Source: Mycolicibacterium rhodesiae
Lineage (GTDB): Bacteria > Actinomycetota > Actinomycetes > Mycobacteriales > Mycobacteriaceae
DNA: 64,000 bases
Direction of reading: 5' to 3'
Assembly (NCBI RefSeq): GCF_002086695.1
Contig: NZ_MVIH01000004.1
Location: forward strand, 124,001 to 188,000
The position numbers and the translations under genes were made by a program. Position 1 is the first letter of the stretch; every line of letters starts with the position of its first letter. Shown in pieces: positions 48,481 through 56,757 of the stretch. A model generated the notes under the pieces. It worked only from the letters and a program-made list of their open reading frames with translations. It made no database searches and had not been told where the DNA came from.

Positions 48481-48933
48481 CTATTCGCGCTGAAGCGATC
48501 CCTTGCCGCTGAGTACGAAGCCACGGAGGCCTTCGGTCGCGGCGATCAGGACCGCTTTCTTCGCCCGCTTGACCAGGAAGTGCGGCAACGGTGTGGACGG
48601 TTCCAGGGTGAGATCGAACCGGACGCGGGTCGCCTCACCCTCGGGGTGCAGGGTGTATTCGCCGTGCTGGGCATGCTGTTGCGCGGTCCGGTCGGCGTCC
48701 CAAACCACCCAGTCTGGTCCCCAGTGGTATTCGACGATTTCGTGGTCGATGATCCCGAGCACCTTGACGGTGACCTTGACCCGCCGCGGCCGTCCGTCCG
48801 GATAGCGATCCACGACATGGGCATGCTTGTGGACCGACGACCACGTCGGCGCCGCCTCGATATCGGCGATGGCATCGAGGATGGCCTCCGGCGGGGCGTC
48901 GATCACGATCTCGCGCGATGCCCGTACCGCCAC
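48481..48933 (-). CDS. SRPBCC (CoxG-like) protein A
   Basis: A 150-residue START-like protein: VAVRASREIVIDAPPEAILDAIADIEAAPTWSSVHKHAHVV at the start, then VTVKVLGIIDHEIVEYHW and the C-terminal PLPHFLVKRAKKAVLIAATEGLRGFVL. Two paralogues lie at 50087-51005 and share the helix PxPxFxxKRxxKxxxxxATxGLR. GTG at 48933 was chosen over TTG at 48942. Function unknown; lipid binding likely. Confidence 0.84.
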   Translation of the reverse strand: MAVRASREIVIDAPPEAILDAIADIEAAPTWSSVHKHAHVVDRYPDGRPRRVKVTVKVLGIIDHEIVEYHWGPDWVVWDADRTAQQHAQHGEYTLHPEGEATRVRFDLTLEPSTPLPHFLVKRAKKAVLIAATEGLRGFVLSGKGSLQRE

Positions 48934-48992
48934 AATCAGCAAACTTAGTTACTCGGTGGGCCCGCTGTGTCGGCTTTGGCCCAGTTGAACCA

Positions 48993-50072
48993 TTACCAAT
49001 CTATGTCGGCCAGCGATGTGGTGGTTTGCGGCGGCTGCCCCACCGGTCCGGCGGCGCTGCGGGAAAACCGCGGCGCCGGAGCTGCCTGGTCGGTGCCATC
49101 AACGTTAATAACGGTGCGGCGCGCCAGAAGATGCTCGTTGCAGGCGGCCTCGGTCCAGCTCAGCACCGGCGTGACGCACGCGTCGGTGCCTGCGAAGATC
49201 GCGGTCCACTCCGCACGGGTCTTATCGGCGAAGGTCGTCGCAAAGAGCTCACGCATCTCGGGGTAGCGGTCCCGCTCGAATTGGCCGGGCACATCTTCGG
49301 CCGGCAACCCGAGCCCGGCCAGCAATTGGGCGAAGAACTGGGGCTCGATCGACCCGACCGCCATGTACCCGCCGTCGGACGTCTCATAGGTGCGGTAGAA
49401 CGGTGCACCGCCGTCGAGCAGGAAGGACTCACGCTGGTCTGCCAGCGAGCCGGTCGCCTTCATCGTCCACATCATCTGGGCCAGCACGCTAACCCCATCG
49501 ACCATCGCCGCGTCGATCACCTGGCCCTGGCCGGACTTCTCCCGTTCGTAGAGGGCGGCGACGATGCCGAGCAGCACCAGCATCGAGCCGCCGCCGAAGT
49601 CCGCGACGAGGTTCAGCGGTGCCACCGGCGGCCGGTCGCGGTAGCCAATCGCGCTCAGCGCGCCGGTCTGCGACAGGTAGTTGATGTCGTGGCCGGCGGT
49701 CGACGCCAGCGGCCCGTCCTGACCCCACCCGGTGATGCGGGCGAAGATCAGCCGCGGGTTGACCGCCGCACAGTCGTCGGGCCCGATGCCGAGGCGCTCA
49801 CAGGTGCCGGGCCGGAAGCAGTCCAGGAGCACGTCGGCTTTCGCCGCCAGGCCGAGCAGCGCGCCGGGTTGGTTCTTGACGTCCAGGTCGACGACCCGCT
49901 TGCCGCGGTGCATGAGGTCGACGTTCTCCGGCGGCATCTGCAACCCGCCAGGTCTGCGCACCCGCACCACGTCTGCGCCCAGGTCGGCCAGGATCATGCC
50001 GGCGTGCGGGCCCGGGCCGATCCCGCCGAGTTCGATCACTCTCACCCCGGCCAGGGGTCCGGTATTCGTCAC
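48993..50072 (-). CDS. far: CoA-transferase family III / alpha-methylacyl-CoA racemase-like (Far)
   Basis: A 359-residue CaiB/Far/Mcr family protein. It has PLAGVRVIELGGIGPGPHAGMILADLGADVVRVRRPG, the motif MHRGKRVVDLDVKN, ADVLLDCFRPGTCERLGIG, and the catalytic-acid region ARITGWGQDGPLASTAGHDINYLSQTG (the Asp of GHDINY). It moves CoA or epimerises 2-methylacyl-CoA in beta-oxidation. It lies between SRPBCC paralogues, as Rv0855 (far) does in M. tuberculosis as I recall it. Confidence 0.92.
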   Translation of the reverse strand: MTNTGPLAGVRVIELGGIGPGPHAGMILADLGADVVRVRRPGGLQMPPENVDLMHRGKRVVDLDVKNQPGALLGLAAKADVLLDCFRPGTCERLGIGPDDCAAVNPRLIFARITGWGQDGPLASTAGHDINYLSQTGALSAIGYRDRPPVAPLNLVADFGGGSMLVLLGIVAALYEREKSGQGQVIDAAMVDGVSVLAQMMWTMKATGSLADQRESFLLDGGAPFYRTYETSDGGYMAVGSIEPQFFAQLLAGLGLPAEDVPGQFERDRYPEMRELFATTFADKTRAEWTAIFAGTDACVTPVLSWTEAACNEHLLARRTVINVDGTDQAAPAPRFSRSAAGPVGQPPQTTTSLADIDW

Positions 50073-50086
50073 GACTGAAAGGTAGC

Positions 50087-50530
50087 TCAGCCGTTCTTCT
50101 TGGTCCGCAGAACCTGCTTGCGCAGCCCGTCTGTTGCGGTCTCCATCAAACCTTTGGCGCCGCGCTTGATCACGAACCCGGGCAGCGGAACCAGCGGGTC
50201 GACGGTCAGCTCGAACCTAACCCGCGTCGACTCACCGTCGGCGGTCAGCGTGTATCGACCCTCTTGTGCGCGTTGCTGTTTGGAGCTGGCCAGGGTCCAG
50301 CTGACCCCGTCGGCATGGACGGCGTAATCCAGCACCTGCTCGTCGTTGATGCCGACGACCTTGACCGTCTGGCGGGACTTGCTCGGGCGACCCTCGGAGT
50401 CTCGCTCGAGCACCTCCACCTTCTGGTGCGCCTGCGACCACTTCGGCAGGGACTCCAGGTCGAACAGCACGGCGAGGATCTCCTCGGGCGTCGCCTCGAT
50501 GGTGACCTCGCGAGTTTCGGTGACGGCCAT
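50087..50530 (-). CDS. SRPBCC (CoxG-like) protein B
   Basis: A 147-residue START-like protein with VTETREVTIEATPEEILAVLFDLESLPKWSQAHQKVEVL and the C-terminal helix VPLPGFVIKRGAKGLMETATDGLRKQVL. It is a close paralogue of the next gene (50565-51005), sharing most of the last 35 residues. It lies 14 bp upstream of far and is probably co-transcribed with it. Confidence 0.84.
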   Translation of the reverse strand: MAVTETREVTIEATPEEILAVLFDLESLPKWSQAHQKVEVLERDSEGRPSKSRQTVKVVGINDEQVLDYAVHADGVSWTLASSKQQRAQEGRYTLTADGESTRVRFELTVDPLVPLPGFVIKRGAKGLMETATDGLRKQVLRTKKNG

Positions 50531-50564
50531 GTCCGCACCATTGCCCGCGAGCGCGATTCCGAAA

Positions 50565-51005
50565 CTATCCCTTGTTGACCTTCAGCACCTGCTTGCGCAG
50601 TCCGTCGGTCGCGGTCTCCATCGCACCCTTGATGGTGCGCTTGACCACGAACCCGGGCAGCGGCACCGCCAGGTCGATCGACAGGTCGAACCGCAACTTG
50701 GTCTTGTCGCCGTCGGGCGTCAGCGTGTACTTGGCGTCCTGCGAACGCAATTGGCCGGCCTTGACCAGCGTCCAGCTCACCTCGTTGTCGGCCCAGGTGT
50801 ATTCGACGATCTGCTCGTCGGTCAGACCCGCCGCCTTGATCTTCATCTTCACCTTGTGTGGTCTGCCGTCGTCGTAGGCCTCCAGCACCTCTGCGCTCTG
50901 GTACTGCGGCGACCAGGTGGGTGTCGATTCGACATCGGCGATGACATCGAGGATCGCTTCGGGACTGGCCTCGATCACGACCTCGCGGGAATCTTTGACT
51001 GCCAT
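50565..51005 (-). CDS. SRPBCC (CoxG-like) protein C
   Basis: A 146-residue START-like protein: VKDSREVVIEASPEAILDVIADVESTPTWSPQYQSAEVL and VPLPGFVVKRTIKGAMETATDGLRKQVLKVNKG. ATG at 51005 was chosen because its paralogue starts equivalently. It precedes its paralogue by 34 bp. Divergent from a UBP zinc-finger gene. Ligand unknown. Confidence 0.84.
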   Translation of the reverse strand: MAVKDSREVVIEASPEAILDVIADVESTPTWSPQYQSAEVLEAYDDGRPHKVKMKIKAAGLTDEQIVEYTWADNEVSWTLVKAGQLRSQDAKYTLTPDGDKTKLRFDLSIDLAVPLPGFVVKRTIKGAMETATDGLRKQVLKVNKG

Positions 51006-51097
51006 GGGCGTGACCATAGTTGGTGCGGACGATTTGCACGTGAGTTCTCCCGTGAGGGCCAACTGTTTTCGCGGCCGCGTCCCCTAAGCTCGCAGAC

Positions 51098-51451
51098 ATG
51101 GCTGAAGCGGTAGATCCGTCGGTTCCACCGAGTGGCACCGGATGCGTCGAATGCGACGCCGCCGGCGGATGGTGGGTGCACCTGCGGCGCTGCGCCGCCT
51201 GCGGGCATATCGGCTGTTGCGACGATTCGCTGATGCGGCATGCCGCCGCGCACTGGCGGTCGAGTGGACATCCGATCATCAGATCGTTCGAGCCGGGTGA
51301 GGACTGGTTTTGGGACTACCAGACCAACCAGTACTACGACGGTCCGGATCTGGCCCCGCCGGAGAGCCGGCCGTCCGAGGAGACCACCCCGGGTCCGCGC
51401 GGCCGGGTACCGAGCGACTGGGTGGAGATCCTGCGCAGCCGCGCCGACTGA
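51098..51451 (+). CDS. UBP-type zinc finger protein
   Basis: A 117-residue protein whose core is a UBP (ubiquitin-hydrolase-type) zinc finger at residues 14-75: GCVECDAAGGWWVHLRRCAACGHIGCCDDSLMRHAAAHWRSSGHPIIRSFEPGEDWFWDY in overview, with Cys-x2-Cys, Cys-x2-Cys and His ligands. In bacteria these stand alone and their partner is unknown. The 3' third overlaps the opposite-strand gene by 118 bp. Confidence 0.82.
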   Translation: MAEAVDPSVPPSGTGCVECDAAGGWWVHLRRCAACGHIGCCDDSLMRHAAAHWRSSGHPIIRSFEPGEDWFWDYQTNQYYDGPDLAPPESRPSEETTPGPRGRVPSDWVEILRSRAD

Positions 51452-51747
51452 GTCAGCGCGTCGGCGCCGCCGCGGGGCCGCACGCACACGGTCGCGTAGA
51501 GGTCGTCGCGGGAAGCCAATGTCTCGTCGTCGACGATGACCCGCTTTTTGCGCAGCACCGAGCGGCCACACGCGACGAACGGAACGGGGGTCGCCCGGCC
51601 GTCCGCGGACACTTGCACCGAGTCCGCGAATCGGGTGCCGAGCTCTCCCGCCTCGAAGTGCACGATGTACCGGATGGTGAAAAGCCAAGTGCCGTCGGGA
51701 CGCAATTCACCGCGGACGATCAGGGAGTCGTCGCCGATCCGCGCCAT
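51334..51747 (-). CDS. Hypothetical protein overlapping the UBP gene antisense
   Basis: A 137-residue reading frame. The N-terminal 95 residues (RIGDDSLIVRGELRPDGTWLFTIRYIVHFEAGELG onward) have normal protein composition and beta-strand periodicity. The last 40 residues (RLRRISTQSLGTRPRGPG and on) lie antisense to the UBP gene and look like translated complement, so the original stop may have been lost. No family recognised. Confidence 0.55.
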   Translation of the reverse strand: MARIGDDSLIVRGELRPDGTWLFTIRYIVHFEAGELGTRFADSVQVSADGRATPVPFVACGRSVLRKKRVIVDDETLASRDDLYATVCVRPRGGADALTQSARLRRISTQSLGTRPRGPGVVSSDGRLSGGARSGPS

Positions 51748-51797
51748 GCCTCATAGTGCTCCGCCGGCGCGGCGGATGTGCGGACCCACGCCGAGGA

Positions 51798-52190
51798 TTA
51801 CGCCAATCCGGCGGCGGCCATTTCCTTTTCAAATTCCACGGCCATCAGCTCGGCGAATTTCGTGACGGCCTTCAGCGGGCGCAGCATCACGGTGAACTCG
51901 TCGATGAGCCCGTCCTCGCGGACGTGCAGGAAGTCACAGCCGTTGATCTCGAGGTCGCCGACCTTGGCGACGAACACCAGCGCGTGGTCGGCCTGGCCTT
52001 CGCCGCCGATCTCCTTCACGTAGGTGAGGTCGGCGAACACTCGCGAGACCGCCCGCAGGATGACGCCGATCTGGTCGCGGCCCTGGTAGGGCTTGTGCGC
52101 GATCGGGCTGCGGAAGACCACGTCCTCGGCGCAGAGAGCGGGCAGGGCATCGAAATCACCGGCTTCGACGGCGGCGCGGAACGCATGCAT
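51798..52190 (-). CDS. SnoaL-like / NTF2-fold protein
   Basis: A 130-residue cone-shaped NTF2-like protein: FRAAVEAGDFDALPALCAEDVVFRSPIAHKPYQGRDQI, then VGDLEINGCDFLHVREDGLIDEFTVMLRPLKAV. It binds small hydrophobic molecules or acts as an isomerase or hydrolase; the residues do not fix which. ATG at 52190. Divergent from a CDF transporter (32-bp gap). Confidence 0.82.
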   Translation of the reverse strand: MHAFRAAVEAGDFDALPALCAEDVVFRSPIAHKPYQGRDQIGVILRAVSRVFADLTYVKEIGGEGQADHALVFVAKVGDLEINGCDFLHVREDGLIDEFTVMLRPLKAVTKFAELMAVEFEKEMAAAGLA

Positions 52191-52222
52191 GTGGTCAGCA
52201 TGCCACGGGTACCCCAGCGGGG

Positions 52223-53203
52223 ATGACTGCGACGAAGAACCTCCTCGGTGAAGACGCGGCCGGCGCGGCGCAGGGTGAGAGCACGAAGACGGTGGCCATC
52301 GCGTTCGGCGCCAACCTGGTCGTCGCGGTGGCCAAGACGCTCGCGGGTGTGATGTCCGGGTCCGCATCGATGGCGGCGGAGGCCGCGCACTCGTGGGCCG
52401 ACACCGGCAACCAGGCGTTTCTGATGATCGCCAATCGCCGCGCCAGTCGTGCCGCGGACCGGGAGCGCCCGCTCGGCTACGGCCGGGAGGCCTACGTCTG
52501 GTCGCTGCTGGCGGCAGTCGGACTGTTCGTCGTCGGCGGGACGGTCTCGGTGTGGCGCGGGGTCAACGAACTGCTCGACGACCGGCCTGCCGATGAGCAC
52601 TACCTGGTGGCCTATGTGGTGCTGGGGATCGCGCTTGTCATGGAGGGCATCTCGTTGACGCAGGCCGTGCGACAGCTACGCACCGCTGCTCATGTGATGG
52701 ACCGCGAAGTGCTCGAGTACGCGATGCAGACGTCCGATCCCACGGTGCGCGCGGTGTTCGCCGAGGACACAGCCGCGTTGATCGGCATCGTGCTGGCCGG
52801 TGCCGGTATCGGTCTACATCAGCTGACCGGGGTGGCGGCCTGGGATGCGGTCGGCTCGATTCTGGTGGGGCTGCTGCTCGGCGTGGTGGCGGTGCTGCTG
52901 ATCGACCGCAATCGCGGGTTCCTGACCGGAGAGCCGGGGACCCCACAACTTCGTGACGCCGTGGTCGCGCGGATCGAGGCGCTCGACGAAGTGGCGTCGG
53001 TGCGCTTCGTTCGGCTCGAATTCGTCGGGCCACGACAGCTTTTCGTGGTGGCCAGCGTGGACCTGGTGGGCGATCAGATCGAGTCGCGAATCGCGCACAC
53101 CCTGCGCGAGCTGGAGGGCAAGCTCGAGGCCAACCCGCATATCGTCGATGCCGTGTTGACGATCGCGGAGCCGGCCGAACTCGACGACACCGTGCGCCAC
53201 TGA
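52223..53203 (+). CDS. Cation diffusion facilitator (CDF) family transporter
   Basis: A 326-residue divalent-metal antiporter. Helix 2 has the metal site ASMAAEAAHSWADTGNQ (HxxxD) and helix 5 has AVFAEDTAALIGIVLAGAG (ExD). A cytoplasmic tail from residue 230 holds the ferredoxin-like dimerisation domain. Family members export Zn, Fe, Mn or Co; specificity is not predictable here. GGGG abuts ATG. Confidence 0.9.
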   Translation: MTATKNLLGEDAAGAAQGESTKTVAIAFGANLVVAVAKTLAGVMSGSASMAAEAAHSWADTGNQAFLMIANRRASRAADRERPLGYGREAYVWSLLAAVGLFVVGGTVSVWRGVNELLDDRPADEHYLVAYVVLGIALVMEGISLTQAVRQLRTAAHVMDREVLEYAMQTSDPTVRAVFAEDTAALIGIVLAGAGIGLHQLTGVAAWDAVGSILVGLLLGVVAVLLIDRNRGFLTGEPGTPQLRDAVVARIEALDEVASVRFVRLEFVGPRQLFVVASVDLVGDQIESRIAHTLRELEGKLEANPHIVDAVLTIAEPAELDDTVRH

Positions 53204-53227
53204 GCCTCGACCCTCGGAAAAATCCGA

Positions 53228-54478
53228 ATGCGATTCGACCGAGGATGTGACAGCGTCGCAGGTGTGGCCGGCCCGATTTCGACATCCCCCGATGTGACGT
53301 TGCGATTCGCCGGCGATGACGACTGGCCGGCGATGAGACGGTTGGCAGCCACCTGCTTCGGGTCCTTCCGTGACGCCGAAACCACGGCTGTCTGGCGGTC
53401 GATGGCCGCGCGCGACGGCGTGGTGATCGCCTGTGACGGTGCCGATCTCGTCGGCATGGCGCTGCCGTTGGATCTGGAGCTGACGGTGCCGGGCGGGAAA
53501 CTTCTGCGCGCTGCCGGCATCACGTGGGTGGCGGTCGCCCCGACGCACCGCCGGCGCGGTGTACTGCGGGCGATGTTCGTCGAGCTGCACAACTGGATCA
53601 CGCGCGCGGGGTACCCGATCGCCGCTCTACTGGCCAGCGAAGCCACCATCTACAGCCGGTTCGGATACGGGCCGGCCACCGATGAGATCAGCGTGTCGGT
53701 CGATCGCCGAGGCGCCGAAATGCACAGCTCCGTCCCCCGCATGGGCGGGGTTCGGGTGGTCGACCCGGTCACCCACCGCGACCAGCTCGCCGACATCTAT
53801 GAGCGATGGCGCAGGCGCACTCCTGGCGGGCTGCACACGCCCGCGGCCCTGTGGGATGAGGTTCTGGCAGATCGCGAATCCGCCCGCCGCGGTGGTAGCC
53901 CGCTGTTCGCACTGCTGCATGCCGACGGCTTTGTCATGTATCGCACGCACGTCGCGGAAACGAAGTCCGTCGAGGTCACCAAGTTCACCGCGGTGACCCC
54001 GGACGCCCACATCGCGTTGTGGCAGACGCTGCTCGGACTCGATCTGATGACGTCCATCACAGCCGACATTCATCCCGGCGATCCGCTGCGGTACCTGCTC
54101 GCCGACCCCCGCCGGATGCGCACGGTCAACACCGAGGATGCGTTATGGCTGCGGATCATCGACATCCCCGCAGTGTTGGAGGCCCGCTCGTACCTCCATG
54201 AGGTCACGGCCGTCCTGGACGTCTCGGACGATGAGCTCGGCGGCGGGGGCCGCTATCTTCTGAGCATCTCCGACGGCCGCGCCCGGTGCGTGCCCAGTGA
54301 CGCGCCAGCCGATGTGCGCCTTGATCTTTCGATACTGGGCAGCATCTATCTCGGGGCGCACCGGCCGTCGGTGTTCGCGGCGGCACATCGCCTGCAGTGT
54401 CCGGATCCACAACTGCTTCGCGGGCTCGATCTCGCCTTCGGGTCCGAGGTCCCCGCCGAACTCGGCTTCGGGTTCTGA
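53228..54478 (+). CDS. Eis-like GNAT N-acetyltransferase
   Basis: A 416-residue protein with Eis layout: N-terminal GNAT domain (ITWVAVAPTHRRRGVLRAMFVELHNW for acetyl-CoA binding; IAALLASEATIYSRFGYGPAT), a second GNAT-like domain, and a C-terminal SCP2-like domain ending EVPAELGFGF with the terminal carboxylate used by this family. Eis acetylates lysine side chains and aminoglycosides. It differs in context from M. tuberculosis eis, so it may be a paralogue. GTG at 53264 is an alternative start. Confidence 0.88.
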   Translation: MRFDRGCDSVAGVAGPISTSPDVTLRFAGDDDWPAMRRLAATCFGSFRDAETTAVWRSMAARDGVVIACDGADLVGMALPLDLELTVPGGKLLRAAGITWVAVAPTHRRRGVLRAMFVELHNWITRAGYPIAALLASEATIYSRFGYGPATDEISVSVDRRGAEMHSSVPRMGGVRVVDPVTHRDQLADIYERWRRRTPGGLHTPAALWDEVLADRESARRGGSPLFALLHADGFVMYRTHVAETKSVEVTKFTAVTPDAHIALWQTLLGLDLMTSITADIHPGDPLRYLLADPRRMRTVNTEDALWLRIIDIPAVLEARSYLHEVTAVLDVSDDELGGGGRYLLSISDGRARCVPSDAPADVRLDLSILGSIYLGAHRPSVFAAAHRLQCPDPQLLRGLDLAFGSEVPAELGFGF

Positions 54479-54488
54479 CCCGACCCGG

Positions 54489-55088
54489 TCACTCGTCGAT
54501 GATGCCCTTGCGCAACGACTCCAACGCGGTGCGGCACAGCCTGCCCAATTCGGCCAGTGACGTGTCTTCGCCGATCATCCAGAGTTCCATCGCACCGAAG
54601 ACCGCGGCGGCGATGCACCGTGCCGTCACGATCACCCGCAGACGCTCGTCGGGCGTGGTGGCCGGGGCGCTCTGCGACAGCTGGTCTGCAATGGCGTCGG
54701 CGAATTCGGCCTCCACCTGGCGGGTGTGCCGAACGATTCGACCCGCGTCGAGTTCCTTGGCCCGCAGCGCCGCGATCTGCGCGACGGCTTCGGGGTCATA
54801 CGGCGAGGCGTCGATGGCCGATTGCACCGACTCGATGATCGATTCTCCGGGCGAGCGGGCCTGCAGGGCGGCCCGGAACCACTCCAACCCGACGTCATAG
54901 TCGGCGAACAGCAGGTCGTGCTTGGAGGTGAAGTGCCGGTAGAAGGTGCGCAGTGATACCCCCGCGTCGTCGGCGATCTGCTCAGCGGAGGTGTCCTCGA
55001 CACCCTGGGCCAGAAAACGCACGAGCGCCGCACGGCGCAGGGCGTCGCGCGTGCGCTCGCTGCGCGCTGTCTGAGCAGGGCGAACCAC
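54489..55088 (-). CDS. TetR-family regulator
   Basis: A 199-residue TetR with helix-turn-helix TSAEQIADDAGVSLRTFYRHFTSKHDLL at residues 33-60. The ligand domain resembles mycobacterial FadR-like or AcrR-like types without clear family. It is divergent from the DUF2834 gene and probably binds the palindromes in the 74-bp gap. Confidence 0.87.
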   Translation of the reverse strand: MVRPAQTARSERTRDALRRAALVRFLAQGVEDTSAEQIADDAGVSLRTFYRHFTSKHDLLFADYDVGLEWFRAALQARSPGESIIESVQSAIDASPYDPEAVAQIAALRAKELDAGRIVRHTRQVEAEFADAIADQLSQSAPATTPDERLRVIVTARCIAAAVFGAMELWMIGEDTSLAELGRLCRTALESLRKGIIDE

Positions 55089-55090
55089 GG

Positions 55091-55128
55091 AGGTAACCTA
55101 CCTCAAAAAGAATTGTCAAAATTGACAA
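55091..55128. promoter_or_regulatory. Two inverted repeats between tetR and the DUF2834 gene
   Basis: TTGTCAA-AA-TTGACAA at 55113-55128 is a perfect inverted repeat with seven-base arms. AGGTA-ACC-TACCT at 55091-55103 lies directly upstream of tetR. Both are suitable TetR sites; the first also overlaps likely promoter elements (TTGACA). Confidence 0.6.
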
Positions 55129-55162
55129 AACGATTACCCAACTTCACTACAGTTACGAAGCC

Positions 55163-55651
55163 ATGACGCTCCTCGTTCATGCAGTGCTGGCCGTTCTCGT
55201 CATCGCGTGGATCATCGGATCCAATTCGGCGGTATTCCGCCGGCCGGCCAACGGTCCCGCGGTCAGTGCCCTCGAGATCGTGTACTACCTGGTGGGCATC
55301 GCGTCGGTGGCGCTGGGCTGGTACTTCAACATTCAGTTCGTGCATCAATACGCCGACGGCTCGGGCAACGTGTTCACCGGCGCGGGCAGCTGGTGGCAAT
55401 TCATCACGTTGGGCTACGACAACCCGGCAGCGGCGTCAGCCAGCCAGGACTACACGATCGGCAATGTGATCCTGCTGCCGCTGTTCACGATCGTCGACGG
55501 TTACCGGCGCGGGATTCGCCGGCCGTGGCTGTTCTTCGTGTCGAGTCTGTTCACCAGCTTCGCTTTCGCGTGGGCGTTCTATCTCGCCACCGTCGAACGC
55601 CAGCGGCTGCACGAGAAGTCAGCTCAGGCAGTCGGCGCCAGCGTCGGGTAG
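55163..55651 (+). CDS. DUF2834 membrane protein
   Basis: A 162-residue protein with four transmembrane segments (about 3-20, 34-52, 93-112, 118-140) and the DUF2834 signature GWYFNIQFVHQYADGSGNVFTGAGSWWQFITLGYDNPAA. Divergent from tetR and possibly its target. Its last 28 bp overlap the convergent OYE gene. Function unknown. Confidence 0.85.
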   Translation: MTLLVHAVLAVLVIAWIIGSNSAVFRRPANGPAVSALEIVYYLVGIASVALGWYFNIQFVHQYADGSGNVFTGAGSWWQFITLGYDNPAAASASQDYTIGNVILLPLFTIVDGYRRGIRRPWLFFVSSLFTSFAFAWAFYLATVERQRLHEKSAQAVGASVG

Positions 55652-56715
55652 TCGACGTAACCCGCCGGGCCCGGCGAGTAAAACGTCGCCACGTCGGGCT
55701 CGGTCAGCTCGGCACCGGTGCGCAGCCGTTCGATGAGGTCGGGATTGGCCAGGTATGCCCGGCCGACCGCGGCGGCGCTGATGGCACCCCAGTCGGCCAG
55801 GTTCTCCAGCTCGCAGAAGCTGGTGTCGACTTCGCGACCGGTGTTCAGGACGAACGGTCCTGACCACAGCGCCCGCACGATTCCGAACTCCGGAGAGTCG
55901 GGATTGATCAGGACGTGCAGGTACGCCAGACCCAGCGGCGAAATGCGTTCCAGCAGAGCCTCATAGGCCGAGACGGTGTCGACCTCGTTGACATCACCGG
56001 CCCCGTTCCCGGGCGAGATGCGCAGACCGACCCGATCGGCACCGATCTCGGCGGCGACCGCTTCGACGACCTCCGCGGTCAGCCGAGCCCGGTTCTCTGC
56101 CGATCCGCCGTACCGGTCGGTGCGGGTGTTGGTGGCGTCGGCCAAGAATTGGTGCAGGAGATAGCCGTTGGCGGAATGGATTTCGACGCCGTCCAGGCCC
56201 GCGTCGACAGCGCGGCGTGCGGCAGCGCGGAATTGCGCTACCACTCCGGCGATTTCGTCGGTAGCCAACGCCCGCGGCACCGGCAGCGGCTTCTTGCCGG
56301 TCGGGGTGTGGGCGAGCATTTTCGCCGCGATTGCGGACGGCGCCACCGACTCCGCACCACTGATGTCCGGGTGCGCCATCCGGCCGACGTGCCAGATCTG
56401 CATGAACATCAACCCGTCTTGGGCGTGCACGGCGGAAGCCACCTCGGCCCACTTCTCCTGCTGGCTGTCGGTGTAGATGCCAGGGGTGTTGACGTAGGCC
56501 CCGTTGCCCGCCTGGGAGATGGCGGTGGCTTCGCTGATGATCAGCCCGGCCGACGCACGCTGCGCGTAGTACTCGACCTGCAGGTCGCTCGGCGTGCCGT
56601 CCGGTTGGGCGCGCGACCGGGTGAGCGGCGCCATGAAGAGGCGATTCCGCGCGGTGTTCGCCCCGATGGTGATCGGCTGGAGCAGGGCTGAGTCGTCGGT
56701 CAGCGTGAACGTCAT
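55624..56715 (-). CDS. Old yellow enzyme family alkene reductase
   Basis: A 363-residue FMN TIM barrel. Hallmarks: RNRLFMAPLTRSRA, the FMN and substrate motif VEIHSANGYLLHQFLADATNTRTDRYGGSAENRARL (HSAN: His-Asn pair that binds the carbonyl), MQIWHVGRMAHPDI, and the C-terminal VGRAYLANPDLIERL. It reduces activated C=C bonds with NAD(P)H. No obvious partner in its surroundings. Confidence 0.93.
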   Translation of the reverse strand: MTFTLTDDSALLQPITIGANTARNRLFMAPLTRSRAQPDGTPSDLQVEYYAQRASAGLIISEATAISQAGNGAYVNTPGIYTDSQQEKWAEVASAVHAQDGLMFMQIWHVGRMAHPDISGAESVAPSAIAAKMLAHTPTGKKPLPVPRALATDEIAGVVAQFRAAARRAVDAGLDGVEIHSANGYLLHQFLADATNTRTDRYGGSAENRARLTAEVVEAVAAEIGADRVGLRISPGNGAGDVNEVDTVSAYEALLERISPLGLAYLHVLINPDSPEFGIVRALWSGPFVLNTGREVDTSFCELENLADWGAISAAAVGRAYLANPDLIERLRTGAELTEPDVATFYSPGPAGYVDYPTLAPTA

Positions 56716-56757
56716 GCTTGCCTACAAGCCCCACGAGGCTCCATTCATTCCCCGGCC

